From: Myrica gale
Taxonomy: Eukaryota; Streptophyta; Magnoliopsida; Fagales; Myricaceae
Assembly (NCBI GenBank): GCA_963930655.1
Contig: OZ005621.1
Span: forward strand, 21,005,001 to 21,069,000
DNA length: 64,000 bases
Direction: 5' to 3'
A program made the position numbers and the translations under genes. Positions 22,151-35,100 of the stretch are shown one piece after another (positions within the stretch are counted from its first letter, which is position 1; every line of letters begins with the position of its first letter). Below the pieces are notes generated by a model. The model did no database searches. It worked only from the letters and a program-made list of their open reading frames with translations, and was not told the origin of the DNA.

Positions 22151-23755
22151 CCTAAGCTGGTGTAGGTGAACTGAGGAAGCACATGCATGCCCAATAATTC
22201 ACCGAAACTCAATTTTAATTCTGCATTCTGCAAGATTATAGGACTTGGTTTTGTCCTCATAAAAAGGAAAACGAAATCTTAACACAGTACTGCAGGACGT
22301 GTGCGTCGGTGGCCTGCAACTTTTGTTTGTCGCTACCCTTGGGCAGCCCTACGTACGATTTGGGCCACATACACAGAGACCAAAAAATGGTGGTGGGGTT
22401 TGTTGTTTATCCTGACGTGGCTGCTGGATTCTATCAGCAAGTCATACGCCAAACATTCCCCATACTCCCTCCACAACGTGACAAAAGAAAAGTTTCAGCC
22501 TTACCAAACGCCTCCCTAGAAAGGGTACAGTAAGGTTTCAGGCTTTCACCCATTAGACGAGTTAATTAACCATGCCTTAATTATCTGTGCGAATCATAAA
22601 TTAAATCGACAATAAGAAGACTTTTAAGGAGTGTTTCGTACAATATTTGTCATATCCAAACTCCTGAATTTGGTGGTGTTTTAATGTTTCTTTTTTTTTT
22701 ATAAGTGCTGTTTCGAGGATTTGAATTTTATACAATTTTTCGTCTGAATTATATAAGTACAATTTGCAATTAAGAGATAAATACAATAAGTAGATATTAC
22801 ATTATTTTAATGTTGCACAGGTAAAGTTTGAAATTTATGAACCCAACAATTAGATATATCTATTATATCTATCTCTCTCTGAATTGCATCATGCAATTTA
22901 GACATGTAGGAAATTATAAAAGATTTTAGTTCGTGTTTAATGTCTTCGAACAAGGGGAATGCAAACTCTTTGAACTAGATCTGATGCCTACAATGAGATT
23001 TATTTATTATGTTTATCTCTCTCTGAATTGTATCATACAATTTTGACATGTAAAAAATTATAGAAAATCTTAATCCGTGTTTGAGGTCTCCAAATAAGGG
23101 GAATGCAAACTCTTTGAACTAGATCTAATGCTTGCTAAGACGATAGATTGTTTGCTGCAAACGTTAAATGAACTGTGATAGCTTGAACTCAACATAAACG
23201 TCTGAAGTTTCATTTTTTTCTTAACCTTTAACGTCCATAAAACTTTAGAGCAGAGGTACTGGCCAAGATTCGTGAGTGATTTGGATCACCTAGCAGTCTC
23301 CTTCTCTGAGCACTTCATCTTATTTTAAGATCCAAAAGAACCCTCGTTCCAGAAAAACAAATCTCTCTTTATCTTTCAATATCTGTAGTGTCTTTATTAT
23401 TATTTTTTATAAGCCTGCAGTGTTTTTATTTGCATGTGAGAGTAGGGGACTTTTGGGTGCCTCGGCTATAGTGCTCTCCAAGATTCTTCAAACACAAAAC
23501 GAATGGAACTAATAATTAAGTACCCAAAAGAGATTATCCTTAACGCCTTAATCATTCATACCCCACAACAGCCATCTTTACTTTTGTAAAATCAGACACC
23601 CAAAAGTGAGAACGGAAAAAAACACAGACCCACATTGCCCCTTGAACCACAATCTTCTCTCCCAATTGGTTTTCGAAGACAAAGGGTTCCCACAGTTTAA
23701 CCCACATGTCACTATTCCTTTTTTTCCATAAGAGCTTGTTAAATAAATAAATAAA
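22151..23755. other. Intergenic, contains a 144-bp-period tandem duplication
   Basis: Apart from the tandem duplication described separately, nothing is recognised. The two overlapping frames at 22301-22533 lack family motifs. Confidence 0.5.
22861..23130. repeat. Diverged tandem duplication, period about 144 bp
   Basis: Two copies share ATCTCTCTCTGAATTG, GACATGTA, and GGGGAATGCAAACTCTTTG followed by AACTAGATCT. The first copy runs about 22861-22992 and the second about 23005-23130, with about 10-15% differences and no coding capacity. Confidence 0.75.
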
Positions 23756-24254
23756 CGGTTAATTACAATTTTTTCATTCAAACTAGTACCCCAATCTTAA
23801 AAACCACTCTAAATTATAACTCACTCTTTCATTCTATGTATACCGTTACGATTCAGTCTCTCACTCAAATTTTCTGTTATGTGCAATCCGTCCTACTTGA
23901 ACAACACGTGGTACCCTCTTTGCTCAAAAATATCAAATCACCCATGCTCATTGCTTTTTCAAATCCAGCATCACTACCAAATAGAAAATCTAATTTAGGC
24001 AAATTTGCGTTGAGAGGCAAAACCACAGTTTTCTTGGACCAAGTGGAAAAGAGAGGGATAATTTTGTATTTTCGTGCAAAGATGATTTCACGTGTTGCTC
24101 ACATGGGAAGGAAAACGTCGCAGATAACGAAAAAATTTAGGTGAGGGACTAAATCGTAACGGTAAACCTAGATTAATGGAGTGAGTTGTAACGGGTCATA
24201 GTTTAGAAGATTTTTTAAAAACTAGGTTCCAATTAAAAAATATATAATTAACCC
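23756..24254. mobile_element. Non-autonomous long-TIR Mutator-like element, 499 bp
   Basis: Inverted repeats of more than 100 bp with mismatches run inward from CGGTTAATTA on the left and GGGTTAATTA (reverse complement of the right end). The best-conserved core is TACCGTTACGAT / ATCGTAACGGTA, at about 23841 and 24154. The direct repeat ATAAATAAA flanks both sides (23747-23755, 24255-24263), which fits the 9-bp duplication of MULEs. The left copy sits in an AAAT microsatellite, so this duplication is weaker evidence than usual. No transposase is encoded. Confidence 0.7.
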
Positions 24255-24263
24255 ATAAATAAA

Positions 24264-26116
24264 AGTTTTTTTTTTTTTATAGTTTCAGCCTATGTCCTTC
24301 AGTCCTTCTACAAGAGAGCCTGTGCATAGGTACACAGAGTTCCTGTAAGTTTAATGGATACTTAAATGTTGCCGCCAATTTTCTCTTTTCGCACTGTTTT
24401 TTTTATGGCAATTCCTGCAAGTCTGTCAAGACGACTTCTTTTGTCTTGATGTAATGTAAAATACATGTACACAAACACATACCCGTATTCATACATACAC
24501 GTGTGTGGGTATTTTTATACATATATAATCTCGAAAGCATCTAACACTCTCAGAAATCCTGAAGGTTGTGGCGCTTTGTTTATAGGCCCCTCATGCAAGT
24601 TCTGAGGTGGGTGTTTGACTGCTGCTAGATCAGGTTACTCATCAGACATACAAACTATTTGTAAGTTTGCTGGAAATTAAATTTATTCAATGACCAACTA
24701 AATGATTAAAATATGGGAATGAGAGTCCAAAGACTCCAAACCGTTGCCATTCAGATAAATAACGTGCCTAAACATTGGACAATCAACCAACATATGCTTT
24801 GTCTTGGTATGGGTAGATGAAGATTGGTGACCAGAAGGTCCGGAAGCTGTCTGCTTTCATATCTATTTGCATTTGATTATTTGGAGAACTAAAGAAAGAG
24901 TTCTGGTCCACTCCACTTGCACCTGAATTCTATGAAAAGTATATTAAGGGCATAGCTCCCAAGACGTATATGAGTTGTTCAAAAATACCTTGGATATGCT
25001 GATCGACCCTAGTTTGACCCTTCACAACAACAAAACTTGCATCTTAAATGATGCGTTTGGTGAGATACTGCTGCACGTGTTTGGGATATACCGTGATGTT
25101 AAGCCTTCTACGTTGACCAAAGTAGATCAAGCCTGCCCGAACTCGGTGCATAAGAAGTGTCGCGGATTGTCTCTCGTTACCCAAAACAAAACAAAAAAAA
25201 TTCTATATAACATAGGGATCCAGAGAGATACTCGGCATAAAAGAGGACACATTTATTCATTTAGTTCTTTTATTATCTTTGCATTAGACATCGGTTTCCT
25301 TCATATTTGAACTCCATTTTTCCCCTATATTTCGCTCCATCTCTATCCCACTAACAAACCAATAATTGTCACAAACACCCACAAAATTCACATCTCCCTG
25401 CTTCTCATAAATATACTTTGCCTTTAAATACCTAGAACAGTTTGCGTCTCAAACTAATAGTGAAGCTCCATGTTGAAAGAAAGAAAGAGGGGAATATATA
25501 CGCATCTTAAATCTTCACAGTTGCGGCCTGGATTCATTTTGCACTGTTTGGAAAGAATGAGGGGAATATACATTTACCAGGACTCAAAACATTCAGAAGT
25601 ATATGTACATGGAAATAACAGGAAAAACATAAAGAAGGATATCCAAATCAAAGAACCAGTTAAGCTGTGGGAATCTAAATGCAATACTAATTACAATATT
25701 TGAGGGAAAAAAAACCTTTTCTGCAGCAAATCAAGAACCCAAACAACAAATTTTGTGAGCAGATATGTACAGGTTGCCCTCCAAAGAACTGGATCATGCA
25801 AACTCCATCTCTGCCGCTGTAAGAACAATAATATCATATCTAGGAACACTAGTCAAGAAAAGCAAAAGAACCACTGCACATTAAATTCAGGAAAAATAGG
25901 CCAGCAATTTACCTCTCAATGAACAAATTCAATTTGCCACAGTCCTTACACTCTGAACTATACGCTTCAGGTTCAATCCACTGGCTAATATACATGCCTC
26001 TCCCTATACCATGAAATATATTTTCTTGAGCTTGGAGCTCTAATATGAATGTTCTCACCACGCTGGAGCATTTATTTGACTCTCCATCCAAAAGGAGCGA
26101 CACCTCATTTAAAAAT
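24264..26116. other. Intergenic / formin 3' flank; unrecognised open frame at 24975-25310
   Basis: A plus-strand frame of 111 aa (24975-25310) opens MFKNTLDMLIDPSLTLHNNK. The preceding sequence in another frame reads APEFYEKYIKGIAPKTYMS, so this may be a frameshifted gene fragment, but I do not recognise the family. The part from about 25700 to 26116 is probably 3'UTR and flank of the minus-strand formin. Confidence 0.35.
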
Positions 26117-29100
26117 TCATGTTTTAACATTTCCACTGTGTATTGGAGTGTTTAAAAGATGTTTGGACTCCGCATGTGAAGCACCCGTCTTTGACTTTTC
26201 ACTTTCTGCTGCTTTCTTTCTTTCAAGCTCGAGCTGCCTGCAGTTCTCTTCATGGGCTTTGTTGAACATTCTCACAAAATTGAACAGAGTTGAAACAACT
26301 GCAAATATGGTTTGATGAGTAATAAGGTGCCAGAAAAATGGAAAGAGGTGCAAGCGCTGCCCTCAAACTAAATTTCATTGACTATGAATATGTAGAGTAG
26401 CTGATCAACGAAGATAAGCAGACTACAAAACCTCAAAACCTCAAAGCTTCTGTTAGCTATCATTTCCAAACAGATAACCCAGACACATATAAGGTTTCTA
26501 ATGGTTCAGAAAACCACAAATCAGGGGCACTAGAGTGAGAATCAATAGATTATAAGATTGTTTAACACCCAAATATACTGTCAAGAGCAATGATTAGTAA
26601 TAGCATCATATGTAGTTTCCAAAATGATGACAAACTTAGCAATACACAAATATGAAAAACCAAGATTTTATTGAATTTGGTAAACCTTCCAAAACTTAGA
26701 AACTCAAAGCCAAAACGTCCATCATGGGAACTGCTTTGAGTTCCATACTTCTGGTGAACCATCAGTTAATACAACATTCAATCAGAAAAGCTCAAAATTT
26801 TAAGTTACCATACCTTGCTCAAAGGGGCAGCGAGATGGATCTTCTCCAAAGTAGAGGATCAATGCATCCACAATTTTACCCTTTAGACATTCCAGATGAT
26901 ACAGGTTAGTTTTTGTACTTGCAAAAAATTAAACACTTTGTCACCTTTGAAACCGAGGCCTACCACGCCAGAATACAATGAAGCCAAAGACCTCACTTCT
27001 GCTTCCGCAAAAAGAAGGAACTCCTTTAAAGTCTGAAAAGATAACAGAAAACTATTTTATTAAAGCCCGAACAGTAGAAAAGGAGCCACAAGTTCAAGAC
27101 AAATTGAGGAGGATAAAAGAAGCCTAATAAATGGAAGATAAAATCATGCCTGGGATTCTTCCGATAAAGTATCAAAATTAATATTTTAAATGGTACTTAT
27201 CCAAACCGTACTTGGCTGTGGATATGGAGCACTTTAAAAATCTCACGGTAGCTTCAACATTTGGTTCATGTAATGTGTCTCGTATGAGTAAGACACTGTT
27301 ACAAATTTGTTAGACATTGATTAAATTGAATTGGAGATCAGATTTACTGATGTCAGCGCTGCCTAAGATATTCCCATGCTCTTCTTCTGCTCTAAATTTC
27401 TCTAAAATTTGCCCCCTCCTTTGCCTTCTAAAACAGTATCTTGAGATCAGACTGCTACAGTTATAAAATTCAAAATTCGACATTTTAACTCAAAGGCTAT
27501 TTCAATTTCTAAACACCCTCATGATCTCGTTCATATCCCACCACCTGCTAGCCCTAGCTAATCATCTATTTCAGATTAGAAATAACCGTTATGATACTTT
27601 AGAAGAAGATGAAGAACAAGGGGAGTATCTCTCTCTCTCTTGCTCACTCGCTCTTTTGGGTGCATGTGTGTGAAAGAAACTGAGGAAAGATGTTGAGAGG
27701 AATTACTAGCCAAAAGGTCAGGTAGAAAAGATAATCAAAATGAAAAAATTCTTGAGAATTTAATGACAGTACTAGCACCAAGGGAGAACATTAGAGGATC
27801 CCACACATACGTTTCTAGCTTTGCAAGATGAGGAGGTGTGGGCTGAAATAGCTTAGCCACTTACAATAAAAACTTCAGAGACTATCAGTTAAAAGAATAG
27901 AAGTTATTATTGCAAGAAAATATGTGACTCCTTAGAAGTAGATGGCCCTACGGAGAAGGGTCAAGTTATGCATTTGATCATATTATCCCAACAACAGGTT
28001 GAATACTTCACCCAAGTCCCGCAAATTCACACCACCACACTCCCCGGGGGCCCAGCAAAAAAACAATGACTGGGAAAAGATATGCAGACATCGATAGATC
28101 TTGTCTATGGCGAGGAAAAGAGACTAATTCCTTAAAGACCTTAATGAAATTCTCTGATACAGGGCCATCATTTTCGGAGGCGGACAGTTCCTGAATAACT
28201 TTCTCCAAACCTTTGCTTATGGCTTGCATTTCCTCAGCCAAAAACTTCAATTGTATCTGGATGTAAAACACACATTTTAGTCTACTAGTGACAGCTCTAA
28301 ACAAAACCTCTTAAAATGATTCTCACCAAAAAGCAATCAAGAATACCTTTGAAGCAGGCTCCAAGCTCGATAGGTCTTGGGAAAAATCTAAAACTTCCGG
28401 CAGTTTATCAGCAAACACCTACAGTGTATTGAGCAATATTAAACAAAACATAACCCAAAACATAACATATAATTTTATAAGTGACAGACATAATGCATTA
28501 TGTACGAAAACCACATATTACATCACCAGTTCTCGTACTTAGATATTACAAGATGTAATTCTTCTATTTAAACGCATAAAAACCATCAGAAGAACCAAAA
28601 TTCAGGGGTTTATTAGCACAGTGGACAATGAAGGAACTAAGGAAACCCTTTCAAATAACCAGGTAATGCATCAAGCAAATCAACATTTAGTGAGAAAAGT
28701 TAGAAGAATCATTTGGATTTTGTACCATACGTAACCCCTTTCCCTCTTTTTTATTTTCTTGTAGCGAAGAGTGAACATGTTAAAGTCCCCGTAGACATGT
28801 AGTGTCAGATCTGAGATTTTTAGGGACACCTGGCACTATCTAAATATATCCATGATTATTTAGCAACAACAACTTTTATAGAATTTCTTTCTCCTATTTT
28901 TTTGTTGGGGGGGGGGGGGTAGTACCAAAATTTTTAAGTTGTTGCAAAGAAATTGGCAAAAAATCGCCAGTCTTTTTCTCTTTCTAATGACAAGATAATG
29001 CAACTTGGTCCAGGTAAGATATTTTTTCAGAACTTCAAACACGTCATAACCCAACCTTGCGGGTTTACAAATTGATTGCATATTTGTTCAAAGTGTCAAG

Positions 29101-32100
29101 GACAAAATACAAGCCGAGACCCTCAGTCATAGGATACAGAGTACCAAGCTACTACAAAATTACATACACACCACAAGTTCCATGCCTAGTTACACAGCTT
29201 CAATAATAAATAAGCTGAAAAAACAGACAGGATTGTATGCATATTAAGTTCGAAGTGCCAAGGGCAAATGACACGCCAAGACCTCAAGAGTGTACCAACA
29301 TACTACCAAGTGCAAGCAAATCAAAATGTAGAGGAACATTCAGATCTAAAAGTTTCAGTCATTAACCTTGAATCTATGAATAACATTTAGCATTTATTGA
29401 CAAACTAAATTTCCATCGACACTTGAGAAGAACTCCATATGTTCTGCAAGAATCTTTGAAACGATGGGAAGTTAAGTTAAAATACTTAAGTACCAAGTTG
29501 TACCTTACAAAGATAATGCATGAGAGTCATCTTGTTGTTCCGTGCACGGGTCTCAGTGAGTTTAAGAAGGCTATCCAACCTAAATCCAACAGCAGATCCT
29601 AGAAAAGGAAAAAAAAAAGGCAAAAGAAAGGGTGGGGGGGAGGAAAAATAGGTCATTTTTTTCACCGAGCAAAACCATGGATGTCAGTTCTAGAACAGAG
29701 AAAATACAAGAAGTATAACTGAACATGATAACAGTTAGATCCCACAGCATGGGAGCATAAACGGCACTATGCCAAAAAAATATAGAAAACATGCCGCAGG
29801 AATCAGCACTCTATCTAAGTCTTTTAGCAAGGTGCCCTCATGTTTTCATGACTTTGACGATCAAAATGTAGACTAACTTGATGTTCAAGGGCAGCAACTC
29901 AACTCTCACTCTATCTTAGATTGAGATTGAGAGGTCAGCATCCCAGCCACAGCCTAGGCCAAATAAGATATAGGTATGCACATATACGCGTTTGTATCTT
30001 TCTTTGTATATTTTTATGCCATCTTTCATCATATACTTGCCCTCACCAAAAGGTGATAGCCAGGTTCATCTAGTCCATTCTTCTATAAACAGCTCTACAA
30101 AGCAGAATACCTACGAGATCACTTCCTGTTACTTATACTTCAAATACGAGATTCCTTGTTTTCGTACTTCAAGCAGCTGCTCTTTTTTGAAGTTTAAGAA
30201 GGCAACTTACATGTTGAACAAAGAGTTTCCGTCCATAACTTTTCTGTTCCTTGATTCCCCCCCCCCCCCAAGATTTGGCCTAACTGCAGACTGTCTCAGC
30301 AGTCCGACTCTTATAACACTCCAATATTTCCTCATTTACAAACTTGCCAAAATCTGTGACAGTAACTCTAAATCATAGACTCCATAATAGTGATGGCTAT
30401 CTCTATTTAGGCACATCATAACCAACTTCTTGTATGAGGATTCTCTTCACTAATATGCTTCTAAATTATCTAATCTATTGAAAGTACAGATGTCCTCTAC
30501 CAATAATGACAGGGTATTTTGCTGAGTAACATTCAGTCAAGATGCCAGACCAATTAAATATCAACTTACCTCGAGCAGTTCCCTGGTTCAAAGCATTTCC
30601 TAATGAGAGAATTGTCTGCATAACTCTCTTCAGTTTGGAAGAATTCCTGATCTGATAAAAACATTGGAAATCATATAAAAGCAATAATATTAACCGAAGT
30701 CAAAATCACTTCCAGAAAGAAGGAGTTGAGAAAATAACGTGCCTCTTCTGCAGCGAAGTTGACAACATTTAGACTTTTTGCAAGGTCAGAAACCTAGATG
30801 TAAATGGATCACATTAATCCATGTAAGTTGCAGGATTTCATAAAGCATGAATGTTATGGGGTTCTTACCTGGGAATGGAACTGTATCTTGAATGAAAAAA
30901 CTCTAAGCTTACATTCTGCACGTGGTACTTGCATCAACTCTAAGAAGAACTGTCATTGGAACATTTAGAAATCATATTAATCCAAAAGTGCTGCCATAAA
31001 CTACTGCAGATAGAATATATTCCAAATGGAACTGTTATACCAGCTCAACTAACAAGCTAGAATCAAGGCTCAATATATCGTTATGAGACATTACAGAACG
31101 GCAGGTTGAATTTAATTAAACTCTAAAAAACAATATCCATGTGCTGAGAAAAATTACTAATTCTTCAAACATCCCATCGTAGACATCTACTAAAGAGAGC
31201 AACAGTTCTTCAGAATTTCTACTTCTGAGAACGAAGGTTCATTAGCAGGTAAATTCTATCAAATCCAATCAGCAAGGGGAGGATTCAAATGAAAACTACC
31301 ACCAACAATATTTCAACATTTTTCTGGCACAAACTCTGCCTGGCAGATGTTAGGCATGCACATAAAGTGCACATTTCAACATCTACCCCCATGCACATGC
31401 ACCTGCACTTTGAACTTCTTGAGACAGGTATGCACATAAAGCGCACATTGCATGTTGAAGATGAATACCTTTTTGATAAAAGTATTACAAACCCAGCAAG
31501 ACACATGCACACAGTCATGCAATCTGCAATTTTAAGCTTCATGATAAAAGTGCAAGTGCCTCCATACGAGCGCTTGCACTTTGAACTTCTTGAGACGGGT
31601 AGGCACATACAACACAATTTTGCGTTTGGAGACGAATACCTGCGTGATAAAAGTGTACCCACCCAGCAACCCAGACACATGCACCTATATGCATCCACAC
31701 TCACATACATACATACATAGAGACATCTAGAAAATTAAGCTTAGCTATGTTTTTCTCCCTCTACCTCACAATTCTAATTTCCATTTTTGTCAGGTAGACC
31801 TCCCCCTCAAAATGCACTCAAACAAATGAAGTCTTAATGGGAATCCACTCAATGCTTTTTCTCACTGAGTGGAACTACTAAAGAGTTACAGCAGCAGTTT
31901 TAGTATATGATCACATCAAGTTTAGGTGATCAGATGGAATTTTATGACGTCAATATTTGGAAAAAATTAAACTAAAACTGTCATCAGAATTCACAGTCGA
32001 TAATGCACTAAAGATATATAAAGAGAACTGCTAGACTAATCATTTTAAAGGACCTGCAATGATAGTTGTGATTTGAAGTTTAACTTCTCATGTAGCAAAC

Positions 32101-35100
32101 CTTCTTTCTAATGAAGCAGACATAAAACTCAAGTCTCAAAAAGCACCCATATGCATGTTATCAAATGTGGGTGGTCAAGAAATTGCATAATGGGTTAGCA
32201 TCCAAACGGCACAAACGAAATCTGAAAAACCTGTTCACATTTCCCCAACTTTTCCTTTTCTCCAGTGTATCCCTGAACACAAAAACAAAAATGCAATTAT
32301 AACTTGAAAGGAACTCATGAGAGTATCATCATGAGGGCCCGACTCCTCAAAGGCTATGCAATATTAGTAGAAGGTATAAAATGATAAAGTATGAAGTCCC
32401 AATTTCAACTTAATACCGTATCTAACATGTTTCCAAACCTTAAGTAGCTCCATCTCCTCTTTTGTAGGACAGAACTTTATGAGATTCTCAACCTGATTCA
32501 CATCTAAAGCTGAATCTTCAAGGGCAAGCACGGAACTCTGTCAATGTTCCACATTAGACCATCATTCATAAGGATAACTTGTCCGGAAAAAAATCCCTAC
32601 CCATAGAGGGAATAGGACAAAAAATCTTGCAAGAAATAAATGCGAACATTGCACAGACAAAGAATATGATGGCAAGGAACCCAAGGGATAACTTCCAGGA
32701 AGAGATACAAAGCATATAGAAAAGAGTGAGAAATCTGCTGGTCAGAGAGAGAGAGAGAGTAATGTTTTTACTTCGTTTCAGTGTATGGGGAGGAGAAAAG
32801 TATGGCAAGCAAGTGGAACATGCAATCACAATACTATAAACTTGTCAGGGTGAGTTAGGGATGACCTACAATCCTTATTCCATAATCATAACTTAAGACG
32901 ACCGCAAGAAATTCATTACAGAGGTCCCTTAACAACATGAAATGTTGAACTTCCAGAAAATAAGGAACTTCAACGCTGATAGTTTGACCTATATATTAAA
33001 ATGTTGAACTTCCAGAAAATAAGGATCTTCAATGCTGATAGTTTGACATATCTAAGAACAAGTTGTAAGTCAAACCATTTTAGGATTCTATCTGTGTTAC
33101 GTATTTACAGAGGTCCATGACAGTATCACATAATAACAGGTTTCACCATGTATGTCACTTGATTTTCTAACCTGTTTTTTCAAGAGTCTAATACAACACC
33201 ACAACCACACGGCCCTGAAGCCATGGCCTCACCTGTTCATCAAGAAACCATTGATGTCTAATCATTGGTTAAACTACATAAACATTGGGGGAAGAAATGA
33301 GTTCCAATTTTTAGATGTAATTCTAGCAATATTAGGAATAAAGATTGTGCTATTGAGATAAATGACAGCAGGAATAACTATCAGAAACCATTTTGATTAC
33401 ATTGTATCGAATATTCCCCATAAACAATTGAATAGACTGTCACAAATAGGTTAAAATGAATGGAACAGTTGAGAGATGCTTCTCGGTTGCCGATTTTTAT
33501 GTTACATACACTCAAGAAATACAAAGATGGGCATATGGCCAACACAAAATGACACCGTCATAATAAACACATGGAATGTTGGAGGTGTTACATTTGAAAG
33601 CAATACCTGCAACTGGATGCCACAATATATTCAGTGAACATAAGACCAAAAAAAGCATAGGAAAAATAGGAAACTGGACGAGTTGAAAAGAAATTGTCAA
33701 AGACAAGGATATAATATTAGGAACAGACAATATTAAATAAAGATATATACTGCCCCAGGTATAAATTAACAAAAATAGAGTTCTAGTATTTGAGTTCCTA
33801 GAGTTTGGATGATGATTTGTAGACTTGAGCTATGGAATGCTTGAAGTTTAAGTTGAATTAAACCTTTATTCCAATGACCTAGATAAGTATGCCCTTGAAG
33901 TATGATGAAACTTACCATTAGGTCATGCAACGATACTTTCACTTTAGAAAGCATGATTTCACAGTTATATGCTCGCCTGTGGTCGATCTGCAAGAAGAGA
34001 CAGTATTAGATTTTCAGATATTCCTGGAAACCATAAATTTTCCAAACCAGATAAATGTGGTATGCAGGGATACATGTATCATGAATTCCCATGTTATACT
34101 GGATTGACAGCTGGCTGACAGACCATTCATGGGGAAATGAGCATAGTATGGCTACAATGAGACCTTGTCACTCACTCAACAGAGTGTAACTGCAATTTGA
34201 AAAGAAAGCTAGAAATTCATCTGTTTCACAATTACTCTGTTGGCCAATTAGTGTTGTAATATATTGACCGTGGACCAGTAGGAGTCCTAGTGGGCCGGCC
34301 ATATTTTTTACAGATAGAACAGGAAAAAGAAGTAATCTCTTCATATTGTTTGGATGAACAAAAGCTTGCATATAGGCAGAGAGTAATTGGCCAAAAAATA
34401 TGGAGATTTTGCAAACTTTTGTTCATCCAACCTCAGATAACGTAATCTCAAACCTGACCACACAGTCTGATACCACGGCCCACCTAAAAATCACAGCCTA
34501 CCTTGGCCCTTGGGAATGCAATTCTGTATTAGTTAGTCTGTCCTACATCAGATGGAAGACCATAACACCAAACAACCCATATATTTTTACAGCATAAATT
34601 TTAAGCACAGAAAACATGGAGTTGTTTGTTTCTCAAAACGGGCACAAGTTTGGGGGTGGCCCATCTTTTAGAAGATATTGCAACACTTAAATCTCAAGAT
34701 GAAATGTGCAAAACTTCCATTAATGAAATTAACAGGAACAATCGTCACTGACACAATTTGAGAACCAGAAGTTTACCAGTTGCACTTTATCTGATTTAGA
34801 TCCAATTGAGCCACGCATAGTCTTCCTGCTGTCATTTGAGTTTGGAAGTGCTGCGGAGAAAAGATTCTCAAGCTCTGAAATGTCAATATCCGGGGCCCTA
34901 CATTTACAGATAACAACATAAAGAGCCTATGGGATTTGAAGGAAACACAAAGTATGATTTATAATTGACATAAAACTTGAGTACATACTTGGCAGCTTCA
35001 CCAGATTTTTGTGCCTCGGCCCACAGAGTCCCTGAGGCTGCTCTTGTCAATTTCAACCAATACAACGGCTTCAGTTTTTTGGTATGATGGTGCTTTGAAC

